DNA from: Chitinivibrionales bacterium | Lineage (GTDB): Bacteria > Fibrobacterota > Chitinivibrionia > Chitinivibrionales > JANQEN01 | NCBI GenBank assembly: GCA_028278335.1 | Contig: JANQEN010000021.1 | Span: 1-58,030 of the forward strand | Length of the DNA stretch: 58,030 nucleotides | Reading direction: 5' to 3' | Part shown: positions 51,600-58,030 of the stretch, one piece after another | Layout of the letters: every line of letters begins with the position of its first letter | Numbering within the stretch: the first letter of the stretch is position 1 | The notes under the pieces: model-generated | Database searches by the model: none | What the model was told of the DNA's origin: nothing | What the model saw: the letters and a program-made list of their open reading frames with translations, nothing else | Translations under genes and position numbers: made by a program

Positions 51600-52322
51600 C
51601 TACCGTGGATACAGCCATGGATTTTTCGGGCTCTCAACAGGTCGCATGATTGCCTCATCCATCTTTATAATAAAATATCCGTCAACGGAATCGGGACGTA
51701 CGATCCCCTCGACTTCATACCAAGCATCTGATTCAACAGCAATAGTATCCGGTTTATCGATAAATACCCCAACAGGTAACGCGTCTGCAGCACAACACAC
51801 CATGACATACCGAAAACAATAGAGGTATGCATCCGAAATTGGGCTGTCCAGATACATCATACCGATTGTTTTCACCCGCTGTCCGTAAAAGGATTCCGGT
51901 GCATAAAGAAGTTCCCCTAGGTCGGGGTGATATAGTGAATCTTTGGCTGTGACTCTGGGTATGGCAACGTTAGGAGTTTCAGCCACCTTTTGAATCCTTT
52001 TCATCACCAATCTGCTTGCAAGACCGTCAGTACCATACTCCGCCTTGCTAAAGGTGACGATAAAGGATGCTGGCACGATTAACAGCAGCAATTTAATGAT
52101 TGCACCCATTCGGCTCTTCACATGACTGTGCGAATGCTGATCACCTTTAAGAGAAACAATGAAAAATAAAAAGGTAATAACTGCCCCAGCAGCAACAAGC
52201 CACCACAAACCAGGTAATAGAAATGTATGAAGTGCGGGGGAACCATTGCTGTCCGGTAGAAGAAGAGCAACCAATATAAAGGCCCACAGAATAGTAACGA
52301 CTTTTGCAAGGAGCTGTTTCAT
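51600..52322 (-). CDS. YcgQ/TIGR03943-like membrane protein
   Basis: A 240-residue protein with three or so N-terminal helices (residues 8-100) and a soluble domain containing YLDSPISDAYLYCFRYVMVCCAADALPVGV, the CCAAD motif of the TIGR03943/YcgQ family. HSHSHVK precedes the third helix as a possible metal loop. The partner permease gene overlaps it by four bases, as is usual for this pair. The pair is thought to act in metal or zinc homeostasis; the transported species is not proven. It is the last gene of the operon. Confidence 0.85.
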   Translation of the reverse strand: MKQLLAKVVTILWAFILVALLLPDSNGSPALHTFLLPGLWWLVAAGAVITFLFFIVSLKGDQHSHSHVKSRMGAIIKLLLLIVPASFIVTFSKAEYGTDGLASRLVMKRIQKVAETPNVAIPRVTAKDSLYHPDLGELLYAPESFYGQRVKTIGMMYLDSPISDAYLYCFRYVMVCCAADALPVGVFIDKPDTIAVESDAWYEVEGIVRPDSVDGYFIIKMDEAIMRPVESPKNPWLYPR

Positions 52323-53407
52323 GATGCTGCTCCAATCGTCAGATAGTGATATAAAAGCATAGACACCAGCACCAGCAGCGTTACAATAGTGACCAGTGTA
52401 ATGATAAACCTTTTCCGAAATACCGAACGATACATAAGCAGCAACTTTAAATCAAGCATTGGTCCCAGCACCATAAAGGCCATCTGTGCTGAGAGGACTA
52501 CTATACCTTTGAATGAGGCGGCAATAAAGGCATCTGCTTCACTGCACAGATTCAACACAAAGGCAAATCCCATCATACCGACAATTGAAAGAACAGGGCG
52601 GTCCGCAAGTTGTTGGATAGTGGACACAGGAATGGAAGAACGGATTATTGCGGCCAAAAGTGTACCAACAACCAGGTAAGGCGCTACATCGAAAAAATCA
52701 TCCCGGGCATGTCGTAGGCTTGATAGTGTTCGATACCATAACTTGTTTTGATTATTATGTGCGGGGTGGGCGGTTGCATGAGTGTGTGAACAGGTTGGGC
52801 CGTGTTCGTGGTGATGGTTTTGGTCGTTGCAACTCTCCGGAACGACTGATACAGTGGAAATCAGAGCCTGATCAGCCTTGAAAAACGTTCCCACAAACAT
52901 GGCCGCCATACAGGCAATACCATACCCAAAGAGGGCACGAAAAATAACCACAAACCATTGCACTTTGTAAGCAACAGCTGTTGACCATAACACCACCGGA
53001 TTAACTATTGGGGCTGCCAGCATGAATGCAATACCAGCTGAAAGCGGAACTCCCTTTTTCAAAAGACGGCGCACAACCGGCACGATAGCGCACTCACACA
53101 CCGGAAAGATGAAACCCATGGCAGCAGCACCGGTTACCACAGCAAACCGGTTCCCCCGAATTAATCCCTCGATTAGGCTGCGGGGAACAAACTCCTCAAC
53201 CATGCCGCTGACCAAGGACCCAATAAGCATGAAACAGAGGGCCTCAAGGAAAATAGATCCCCAGGTAATTGCAAAAACATGACGCTGAATTCCCAGAGGT
53301 GCAGGGATGAAGAGAAACAGAATAACTGATAGCGCAACCGCCGCAAGTGCAGCATCACCTAGAGTGATGAAAGGAAGCGCCTTACTGTCAGCTTTACTCA
53401 TGAGCAT
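52319..53407 (-). CDS. DUF318/YcgR-like permease
   Basis: A 362-residue permease with eight or so helices in two halves. Motifs are GAAAMGFIFPVCECAIVPVVRRLLKKGVP and LAAPIVNPVVLWST, the signature of the DUF318/ArsP-like permease family. The loop between the halves is His-rich (residues about 200-225: HHHEHGPTCSHTHATAHPAH), which suggests zinc or another soft metal. It overlaps the YcgQ-like gene by four bases and lies 45 bases after the His-rich ZnuA. Confidence 0.85.
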   Translation of the reverse strand: MLMSKADSKALPFITLGDAALAAVALSVILFLFIPAPLGIQRHVFAITWGSIFLEALCFMLIGSLVSGMVEEFVPRSLIEGLIRGNRFAVVTGAAAMGFIFPVCECAIVPVVRRLLKKGVPLSAGIAFMLAAPIVNPVVLWSTAVAYKVQWFVVIFRALFGYGIACMAAMFVGTFFKADQALISTVSVVPESCNDQNHHHEHGPTCSHTHATAHPAHNNQNKLWYRTLSSLRHARDDFFDVAPYLVVGTLLAAIIRSSIPVSTIQQLADRPVLSIVGMMGFAFVLNLCSEADAFIAASFKGIVVLSAQMAFMVLGPMLDLKLLLMYRSVFRKRFIITLVTIVTLLVLVSMLLYHYLTIGAAS

Positions 53408-53452
53408 TTCTCGCAGGCTGTAAACATCTGTTCAATGAGCATATGACAAAGT

Positions 53453-54475
53453 TTATTCTTCATTGCCGCTTAATCCCTCATGGATTTTTGTACACATTTC
53501 CCGCATCTCTTTAAAATAGTCTTCCGGCAATGGGTTGATAGGCACTACAGCACAGTTGATTTGTGCGGCAAGGGCCTCGGCGCTCTTCGTTGCATATTGC
53601 GGCTGAACAAAAATTACCTTTGGCTTATGCTCTCGAGCCTCTTCGATCAGCTTGGCCAGGTCACGAGCACTGGGCTCTTTTCCACCGGTCTCAACCGGTT
53701 TTTGTATAAGACCGTACTCGTCAGTGAAATAGCCAAAAGCTGGGTGAAACACAAAAAGCTCAGTTCCCTTTACTGGTGCAAGTGTGGTTCGAATAAAGGC
53801 ATCGAGGGAATCGAGTTTCTGATGAAAGGCAAGAAGGTTCTCTTCATATACTTTCCGACCATCAGGATCTAATTCGATAAGCTCGTCCTTGATTGTTAGT
53901 GCCATCTGTTTGACCAATAGCGGTGAGAGCCAAATATGGGGATCTTTGCCGTCATGATGATGACAATCATCATGATGATCATGTTCTGCATGTTCATCGT
54001 CATGGTGGTGACCTTCGTGATCGTGCTCAGCATGGTCGTCATCATGGTGGTGGCCATGGTGATCATGTTTCTCACCGTGTTCGTGATCGTGATGATGCTC
54101 TTCAATCATATCCCGAAGTTCAATTCCTTTGCGAAAGTCAACGATCCGCAAATTGGGCATGCTCTTTTCTATTTTGGGAAGTAGTCCCTCCTCAACCTCC
54201 ACACCAATGCGAAAAAAGGTCTTTGCCTTTGACAGCTGTACCATCTGGTCAGGAGTCGGTGAATAGCTGTGCGGATTTTGACCAGCACCGACAAGGGCAT
54301 GAACCTTAAAGCGCTCACCAGCGATCTGCTGTACAAAATCCTTTTGCGGTAAAATGGTTGTAAACAGGATTCGGTCATTCCCGCTTTTGGGTTTGGAGCA
54401 GTCTGAAAAAACCGCTACAAGTGCTAAAACACTTAGGCTTAAAAAAAGAATGATTCTGACTGGATTTTTAAACAT
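53453..54475 (-). CDS. znuA: Zinc-binding ABC-type lipoprotein ZnuA with large His/Asp loop
   Basis: A 340-residue cluster A-I binding protein. The lipobox-like SDC puts the lipidated Cys at 26. Ligand motifs are QNPHSYSP (His69), DPHIWLSP (His180) and FHPAFGYF (His244), while the fourth site is INPL (Asn314 instead of Asp). Residues about 125-175 are a very His- and Asp-rich loop, the length and composition of zinc-collecting loops in ZnuA. The usual partners ZnuB and ZnuC are not in the window. It is in the middle of the six-gene operon, 25 bases after the second SBP gene. Confidence 0.93.
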   Translation of the reverse strand: MFKNPVRIILFLSLSVLALVAVFSDCSKPKSGNDRILFTTILPQKDFVQQIAGERFKVHALVGAGQNPHSYSPTPDQMVQLSKAKTFFRIGVEVEEGLLPKIEKSMPNLRIVDFRKGIELRDMIEEHHHDHEHGEKHDHHGHHHDDDHAEHDHEGHHHDDEHAEHDHHDDCHHHDGKDPHIWLSPLLVKQMALTIKDELIELDPDGRKVYEENLLAFHQKLDSLDAFIRTTLAPVKGTELFVFHPAFGYFTDEYGLIQKPVETGGKEPSARDLAKLIEEAREHKPKVIFVQPQYATKSAEALAAQINCAVVPINPLPEDYFKEMREMCTKIHEGLSGNEE

Positions 54476-54500
54476 GTATTCCTCCTGCGTATAAAATTAT

Positions 54501-55406
54501 TTATAATTTCTTTAATGCTTCAAGCAATACCCGGTTATTGTACAGCTGCAATTCCAACCAGGTTGTTATCTCCTTTTTCGCGCCAACTGTATTTGCGATT
54601 TCTACTATGGGGCAATTCAGCGATTTTCCCAGTTTTTCGGGTATCCGGGGAGACTGCGTTTGATTGTGGATTATTAGTTTTACTCCCTGCTCTCTCCCTA
54701 AAGACTCAATTTCCCTCAGATGGCCCGCAGTAGGTGAAACACCAGCCTTGGGTTCGATATATCCAATGACTTTTATACCGTAAAACTCACAGAGGTATAC
54801 CAGGTCTTCATGATAACCGATGATCGGAATACCCTTAAGTGCACTGCTTTGCTGCTTGAGGGAGGTTATCACGGTGTCAACAGAACGCACATACTGATCA
54901 CGGTTCGCCCTCAGAAAGTCCTTGTGTTCAGGTGCTGCTGACAGGAGAGCTTTATAAATGTTGTTTGCCATAGAAGTCCCGCATTGCGGGCCGATATTAT
55001 AGTGAGGATTGCCTTCGGGGTGCTGTTCTCCTTCGCTTCGGTCAAGAATCTCGGGAATATCATGCACATGGATTCCCTCACTCACCTCAATCCACCCTGG
55101 ACGACCTTCCATGATTTTCGCGTTTCGCGCTTCCGCAGCGAGTGCTGGAAGCCAGGAATGTTCAGCATCAAGCCCGAGTGTAAGTAAAAGATCTGCCCTG
55201 TTGAGGATTGGTAGAAAGCTTGGGCGTACCGGTACAGCATGAAGGTCCTCGCGACCAGTGGCAAGGACGATGACCTTCGCTTTGTCTCCACCTATGCGCA
55301 TAGCCATATCACCAAGGTCTGGTATGGATGCCACGACATTGATTTTCCCTCCGGCAAAGGCACTCACGCATAACACAACCTGTATAATAAATAAAATTTT
55401 GCTCAT
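54501..55406 (-). CDS. Second metal-binding ABC-type periplasmic protein (cluster A-I)
   Basis: A 301-residue protein with a cleavable signal peptide (residues 1-18, no lipobox). It has EDLHAVPVRPSFLP (first ligand His), GNPHYNIGP (second), GYHEDLVYLCEFYG (third) and the domain order of the metal SBP family, but belongs to a different subgroup from the His-rich ZnuA encoded next. There is no long His loop. Two SBPs of different subgroups in one operon may pass zinc between each other or serve different sources. It overlaps the barrel gene by four bases. Confidence 0.88.
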   Translation of the reverse strand: MSKILFIIQVVLCVSAFAGGKINVVASIPDLGDMAMRIGGDKAKVIVLATGREDLHAVPVRPSFLPILNRADLLLTLGLDAEHSWLPALAAEARNAKIMEGRPGWIEVSEGIHVHDIPEILDRSEGEQHPEGNPHYNIGPQCGTSMANNIYKALLSAAPEHKDFLRANRDQYVRSVDTVITSLKQQSSALKGIPIIGYHEDLVYLCEFYGIKVIGYIEPKAGVSPTAGHLREIESLGREQGVKLIIHNQTQSPRIPEKLGKSLNCPIVEIANTVGAKKEITTWLELQLYNNRVLLEALKKL

Positions 55407-56692
55407 CGCTGCCTCCCGTGGGTGTGATATCCAATTGTTGCATCATATTGCAGAGTTACCCTGTTAACGCCATCAAGCAGGTCAGGATATTCATAACGGC
55501 TGTATTCGAGTCTGAGATACTGATAGTGGGTAATGGCAAAAGTGCAGAATGCCCCGGTATGGATTTTTTGCTGTTTTGCGTAATCATTTGACTGGAATAT
55601 GCTTGAAAAAGCACCAACCTGCCACTGCTTGCTATGCTTATAATTACCATAAACATGTACACCAGTTCGCGAATATTTATCCTGGTATAATCCGCCTACC
55701 ACTTTGCGCTCAAATCCCTCATAGCTTGACAGTAACTCCGCGCCCACCTGTAAGTTGCGATAATTGTTTGCCAGCAACGGGTGCCAGAAAAAAACAATAT
55801 CAGCTCCCCAGAGCAACTTATTATAGGTCTCACCGGGTATTCGCTGTGAGAGTTTATAGGCATGCTGATAGAGCATGCTTCCCCCAAAGTCAACACTGAC
55901 ATTGCTTCCCAACTCCAGTGTTGTTGTGAGTCGGCCACCATAGGCGAATTCCTCGGGCCTACGAAGACCGGTGTTTTTCACTGGCTCTAATGATGACTGC
56001 TGACCGGCCAGCGCATACAGGTCCTCTTCGTAGAGAATCTTACCCTGGTAGTGCCAGTGGTTTCCATGTTTTTCTGCGCCTATACTCTCGGCAATTTCAT
56101 CGGCAGTTCTTCCCGATGAGTTATGCGATTGAGACGGTGACGGATCAGAATCATGGGTATGGCCGCTTATCCGATCATAAGCAGAAAGAGTCAGTTCAAT
56201 GAAATGGGACACCGGAACAAGCCAGGATAGTTCAAGCCCCTTCAGTGCAAGCATGCCACCGGCATATTCCATGTATATCCTTGGTTCCGAAGTAAAGGGC
56301 ATGGCATGGGTATGAAACCGGTTCCATCGACCGAAGTTGGCAAGCATGAGACCGCCCTTCAGCTTCAGATTCAATGGCAGCGTGGGAAACAGAGCAAAAG
56401 CTTCATGAAGCTCCGCCCCGTTTGGAGTAACCAGCACATTCCCGGTGAGAGACGCATAGGGATCAATATTGGCGCTCATAATAAGCTCCACCCCTCGAAG
56501 AGTAATACCGGGGCTTTTCCATGCACCATCAGCGTCATGCATGTCCGTTGTCAGATCGACCGTTAATCCGATATCGGGGTTTTGCCATGTCGGTGATACC
56601 TTGGCTGCCTGAATCGGAATAATAAGAGCTGTCAGTAAGAGGACTATACAAAATCCTGACCATACAGACTGAATCGCTCTACAAATGGCCAT
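55403..56692 (-). CDS. Predicted zinc-associated outer-membrane barrel
   Basis: A 429-residue exported protein. The ATG at 56692 follows GAGGAG and overlaps the upstream lipoprotein gene by 14 bases. A signal peptide (residues about 10-30, ending IQA) precedes a beta-rich protein with repeated aromatic turns and a WNRFHTHAMPFTSEPRIYMEY stretch. A His-rich external loop lies near residues 185-225 (SGHTHDSD, HNSS, KHGNHWHYQG), and the end YHTHGRQR is again His-rich. Probably an outer-membrane channel or receptor that brings zinc to the two SBPs. No TonB plug domain is seen. Confidence 0.68.
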   Translation of the reverse strand: MAICRAIQSVWSGFCIVLLLTALIIPIQAAKVSPTWQNPDIGLTVDLTTDMHDADGAWKSPGITLRGVELIMSANIDPYASLTGNVLVTPNGAELHEAFALFPTLPLNLKLKGGLMLANFGRWNRFHTHAMPFTSEPRIYMEYAGGMLALKGLELSWLVPVSHFIELTLSAYDRISGHTHDSDPSPSQSHNSSGRTADEIAESIGAEKHGNHWHYQGKILYEEDLYALAGQQSSLEPVKNTGLRRPEEFAYGGRLTTTLELGSNVSVDFGGSMLYQHAYKLSQRIPGETYNKLLWGADIVFFWHPLLANNYRNLQVGAELLSSYEGFERKVVGGLYQDKYSRTGVHVYGNYKHSKQWQVGAFSSIFQSNDYAKQQKIHTGAFCTFAITHYQYLRLEYSRYEYPDLLDGVNRVTLQYDATIGYHTHGRQR

Positions 56693-57200
56693 GTCCAAGC
56701 TCCTCGACTATTATTTTTACCGAATCCACAGTCACCGGTCCGATTTTAATGACATTGTCACCAGCGGGCGCATCAAATACCCATGCCTGTTGGATTGCGG
56801 AAGTTCCCACAGAATCCTGAATTTCTTTAGCTGTAATAGTTTGCTCGATCTCTAATTCCACACCCCCGTTATAAAAGGCAACAGTAATAGGAATGTTTGA
56901 CATTGCAACCATTTCCCCAGCTTCATCGGGAACGAAATGGATATAACCTCCATAACCTCCGGTTGTCGCGGGCAGGCTGACATCAAGCCTAGTGTGTTCA
57001 AAACCCACCTTTGGTCCTGGTGATGTCGCAGTGGCAGTATAATCCTTGACAGGACCACCGGTCATGTGAGGAACAGCATGTTCAAGGGTTTCAAAAACTT
57101 TATGATGTGAATGAGGTTCTTCGACTTTGGTTGACTGATTGCAACCGAGCATGAGAATGAATACAATACATACTACTGATAATTTTTTAATTAAATGCAT
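56679..57200 (-). CDS. His-rich lipoprotein of the zinc operon
   Basis: A 173-residue lipoprotein of unknown function with LMLGC lipobox (Cys20). His residues cluster in the N-terminal EEPHSHHKVFETLEHAVPHM and at the very end (GHGHL), the ends that could bind zinc. The middle looks like one beta-sandwich domain. It is the first gene of the minus-strand operon, followed by the barrel gene. A palindrome with sigma-54-like spacing lies about 40 bases before the start. Confidence 0.75.
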   Translation of the reverse strand: MHLIKKLSVVCIVFILMLGCNQSTKVEEPHSHHKVFETLEHAVPHMTGGPVKDYTATATSPGPKVGFEHTRLDVSLPATTGGYGGYIHFVPDEAGEMVAMSNIPITVAFYNGGVELEIEQTITAKEIQDSVGTSAIQQAWVFDAPAGDNVIKIGPVTVDSVKIIVEELGHGHL

Positions 57201-57239
57201 GGGAATCCTCCTTGTAATTAAATGCTAAACACAAAGCTT

Positions 57240-57265
57240 AATTGGCAGCTATAATCGTGCCAATT
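57240..57265 (-). promoter_or_regulatory. Palindrome with sigma-54-like spacing upstream of the zinc operon
   Basis: AATTGGCA at 57240-57247 and TGCCAATT at 57258-57265 form an 8-bp perfect inverted repeat with a 10-base spacer. Read on the minus strand, TTGGCACG then ATTA then TAGCT has the GG-N10-GC spacing of a -24/-12 promoter, with one mismatch in the -12 element. It could alternatively be a repressor operator. It is unlike classic Zur boxes. Confidence 0.45.
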
Positions 57266-57324
57266 GTAAACACCTCCCGCTTAGGAGAGGATAATTGTAA
57301 TGTTCTAAATGGAAAATGGAGTTG

Positions 57325-57807
57325 CTAGGAAAGAGGAGGAGCCCGAATTGCCAAGTTGCACATTAAATCCTTGCAATTGAGTCGGTCATCGGGAAGAGTT
57401 TTGTCAATGCTGACTAATTCAGAAAAAATCCGAGGATGGGAAATGAATACAGTGTGGAGTTGAACAAGGGTTTGCCATTTACAAGCCATGCACATTAGAT
57501 CTTCTTGATGAAGGTCGATTAATTCAATAGCTGCTTCACCACAATGGCTGTATTCTTCAAAACTACTTGATTCATCTTGGCAGTAATCAACAGAATGGTT
57601 ATGGGAAGGTGAGTAACTGGATGATAAGCGACGTTCCTCAAAACCCCAAGAATCTTCATGGCTGCAGTTACAGGAGTGAGCTTGATGGTTGTGGTTATGA
57701 AAAGCTGGGAAGCAGGATGTTATAGTAGTGATAAAATAAAAGAGAAGTAAAAAGAACCCGATGGTTTTTTTTATCAAACTACTCGCTTTTAGCCTTTTTG
57801 CCTTCAT
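57325..57807 (-). CDS. Exported His/Cys-rich protein of unknown function
   Basis: About 160 residues from the ATG at 57807; a longer frame runs into the mobile element and is rejected. A basic head and hydrophobic segment (residues 14-30) lead to a mature part with dense His and Cys (FHNHNHQAHSCNCSHE, HNHSVDYC, YSHCGE, CMACKWQTLVQLH). This is suited to zinc or copper binding in the periplasm. The CMAC pair and downstream helices are conserved-looking, but I recognise no family. It lies just upstream of the zinc operon on the same strand; the ribosome site is weak. Confidence 0.6.
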   Translation of the reverse strand: MKAKRLKASSLIKKTIGFFLLLFYFITTITSCFPAFHNHNHQAHSCNCSHEDSWGFEERRLSSSYSPSHNHSVDYCQDESSSFEEYSHCGEAAIELIDLHQEDLMCMACKWQTLVQLHTVFISHPRIFSELVSIDKTLPDDRLNCKDLMCNLAIRAPPLS

Positions 57808-57898
57808 GGTAATAAAATACCTTTTGTTAACTGTAGAGGCGAGAAGGGCAATTACCAATTTAATCCAATCAGCCAGTCTATTGCATTTTGGTACTGTT

Positions 57899-58030
57899 TT
57901 AACCCAGATTATGCAGTAGGAGTAGATGCAGAAGTGCAAGATTATGATTTAGTAAGACTTGAAGGTTTTGAAGGGCATATCTACACGGTGATATGGCCGA
58001 AAAACCTGAAAGTCTTAATGGGCATAGGGT
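57899..58030 (+). mobile_element. Left end of the same terminal-inverted-repeat element (continues beyond window)
   Basis: Starts TTAACCCAGATTATGCAGTAGGAGTAGATGCAGAAG and continues with about 100 bases nearly identical to 51455-51556. It diverges from the short copy where that copy jumps to its right end (after GGGCATA), so it may be a full-length element with a transposase outside the window. It is in direct orientation to 51439-51595. Confidence 0.65.

Noticed and set aside
53896..54309. Frames opposite the His-rich ZnuA loop
   Set aside because: They are low-complexity shadows of the His/Asp codons of the znuA gene.
1..58030. CRISPR arrays, rRNA genes, prophage or toxin-antitoxin modules
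   Set aside because: Scanned for short evenly spaced direct repeats with unique spacers and for characteristic genes; none were found. The only regular tandem array is the one after tRNA-Arg, whose units are too long and similar throughout for CRISPR.

Overview
The window looks like a chromosomal segment of a Gram-negative anaerobe with moderate-to-low G+C. It has outer-membrane beta-barrels, a TonB-dependent receptor, lipoproteins, a gingipain-like peptidase with a C-terminal secretion tail, and many ferredoxin-type enzymes. This mix suggests the Fibrobacterota/Bacteroidota (FCB) side of the tree, possibly a Fibrobacterota/Chitinivibrionia-like anaerobe. That placement is inference from gene content, not a marker-gene result.

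Layout. 1-9.0 kb, plus strand: a C25 peptidase, a fucose/arabinose-isomerase-fold protein, then a tight cluster of three membrane-anchored or lipid-anchored 2x[4Fe-4S] ferredoxins, a small lipoprotein, an outer-membrane barrel and a CcdA/DsbD-like membrane protein. A 91%-identical 113-bp repeat lies in opposite orientation on either side. 9.0-23.1 kb, minus strand: a 15-gene operon-like block (korDABC, hdrA, an MvhD/FlxD-like subunit, two [4Fe-4S] Flx/hydrogenase-beta-like subunits, a FlxA-like NAD(P)H/FAD subunit, hdrC, hdrB, a TfrB-like iron-sulfur subunit, a TfrA/FrdA-like flavoprotein, sucC, sucD). Together these could carry fumarate to succinate to succinyl-CoA to 2-oxoglutarate, with a soluble Hdr-type electron-bifurcating complex in place of a membrane fumarate reductase. 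23.5-27.3 kb, minus: coaX, nadC and a FecR-domain protein.

27.5-42.6 kb, plus: a surface-glycan or glycolipid biosynthesis locus with GT2, GT4 and three GT39-like membrane transferases, a nucleotidyltransferase, a thymidylate-kinase-like P-loop protein, a flippase-methyltransferase fusion, a deacetylase, a methyltransferase, a B12-radical SAM protein and a UDP-GlcNAc 2-epimerase. A 49-codon membrane protein sits between two of the genes. 42.6-48.2 kb, minus: radC, a TonB-dependent receptor, a PaaK-like ligase, an exported flavodoxin-like protein and trmJ, closely spaced or overlapping. 48.4-49.2 kb: tRNA-Pro(TGG) and tRNA-Arg(TCT), each with terminator hairpins and downstream repeats that copy part of the tRNA 3' end, recalling the tyrT (rtT) repeats of E. 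coli.

49.3-58.0 kb: a zinc-handling region. It holds a divergent ZnuA paralogue, OsmC, a HisI paralogue, and a six-gene minus-strand operon: two metal-binding SBPs (one with a large His/Asp loop), a YcgR/YcgQ-like permease pair, an outer-membrane barrel and a His-rich lipoprotein. A His/Cys-rich exported protein lies upstream. The island is bracketed by direct copies of a short terminal-inverted-repeat element. No ZnuB/ZnuC is present inside the window. The best candidate for an under-described system is the KOR-Hdr-Flx-Tfr-Suc operon; the exported-ferredoxin cluster is second.
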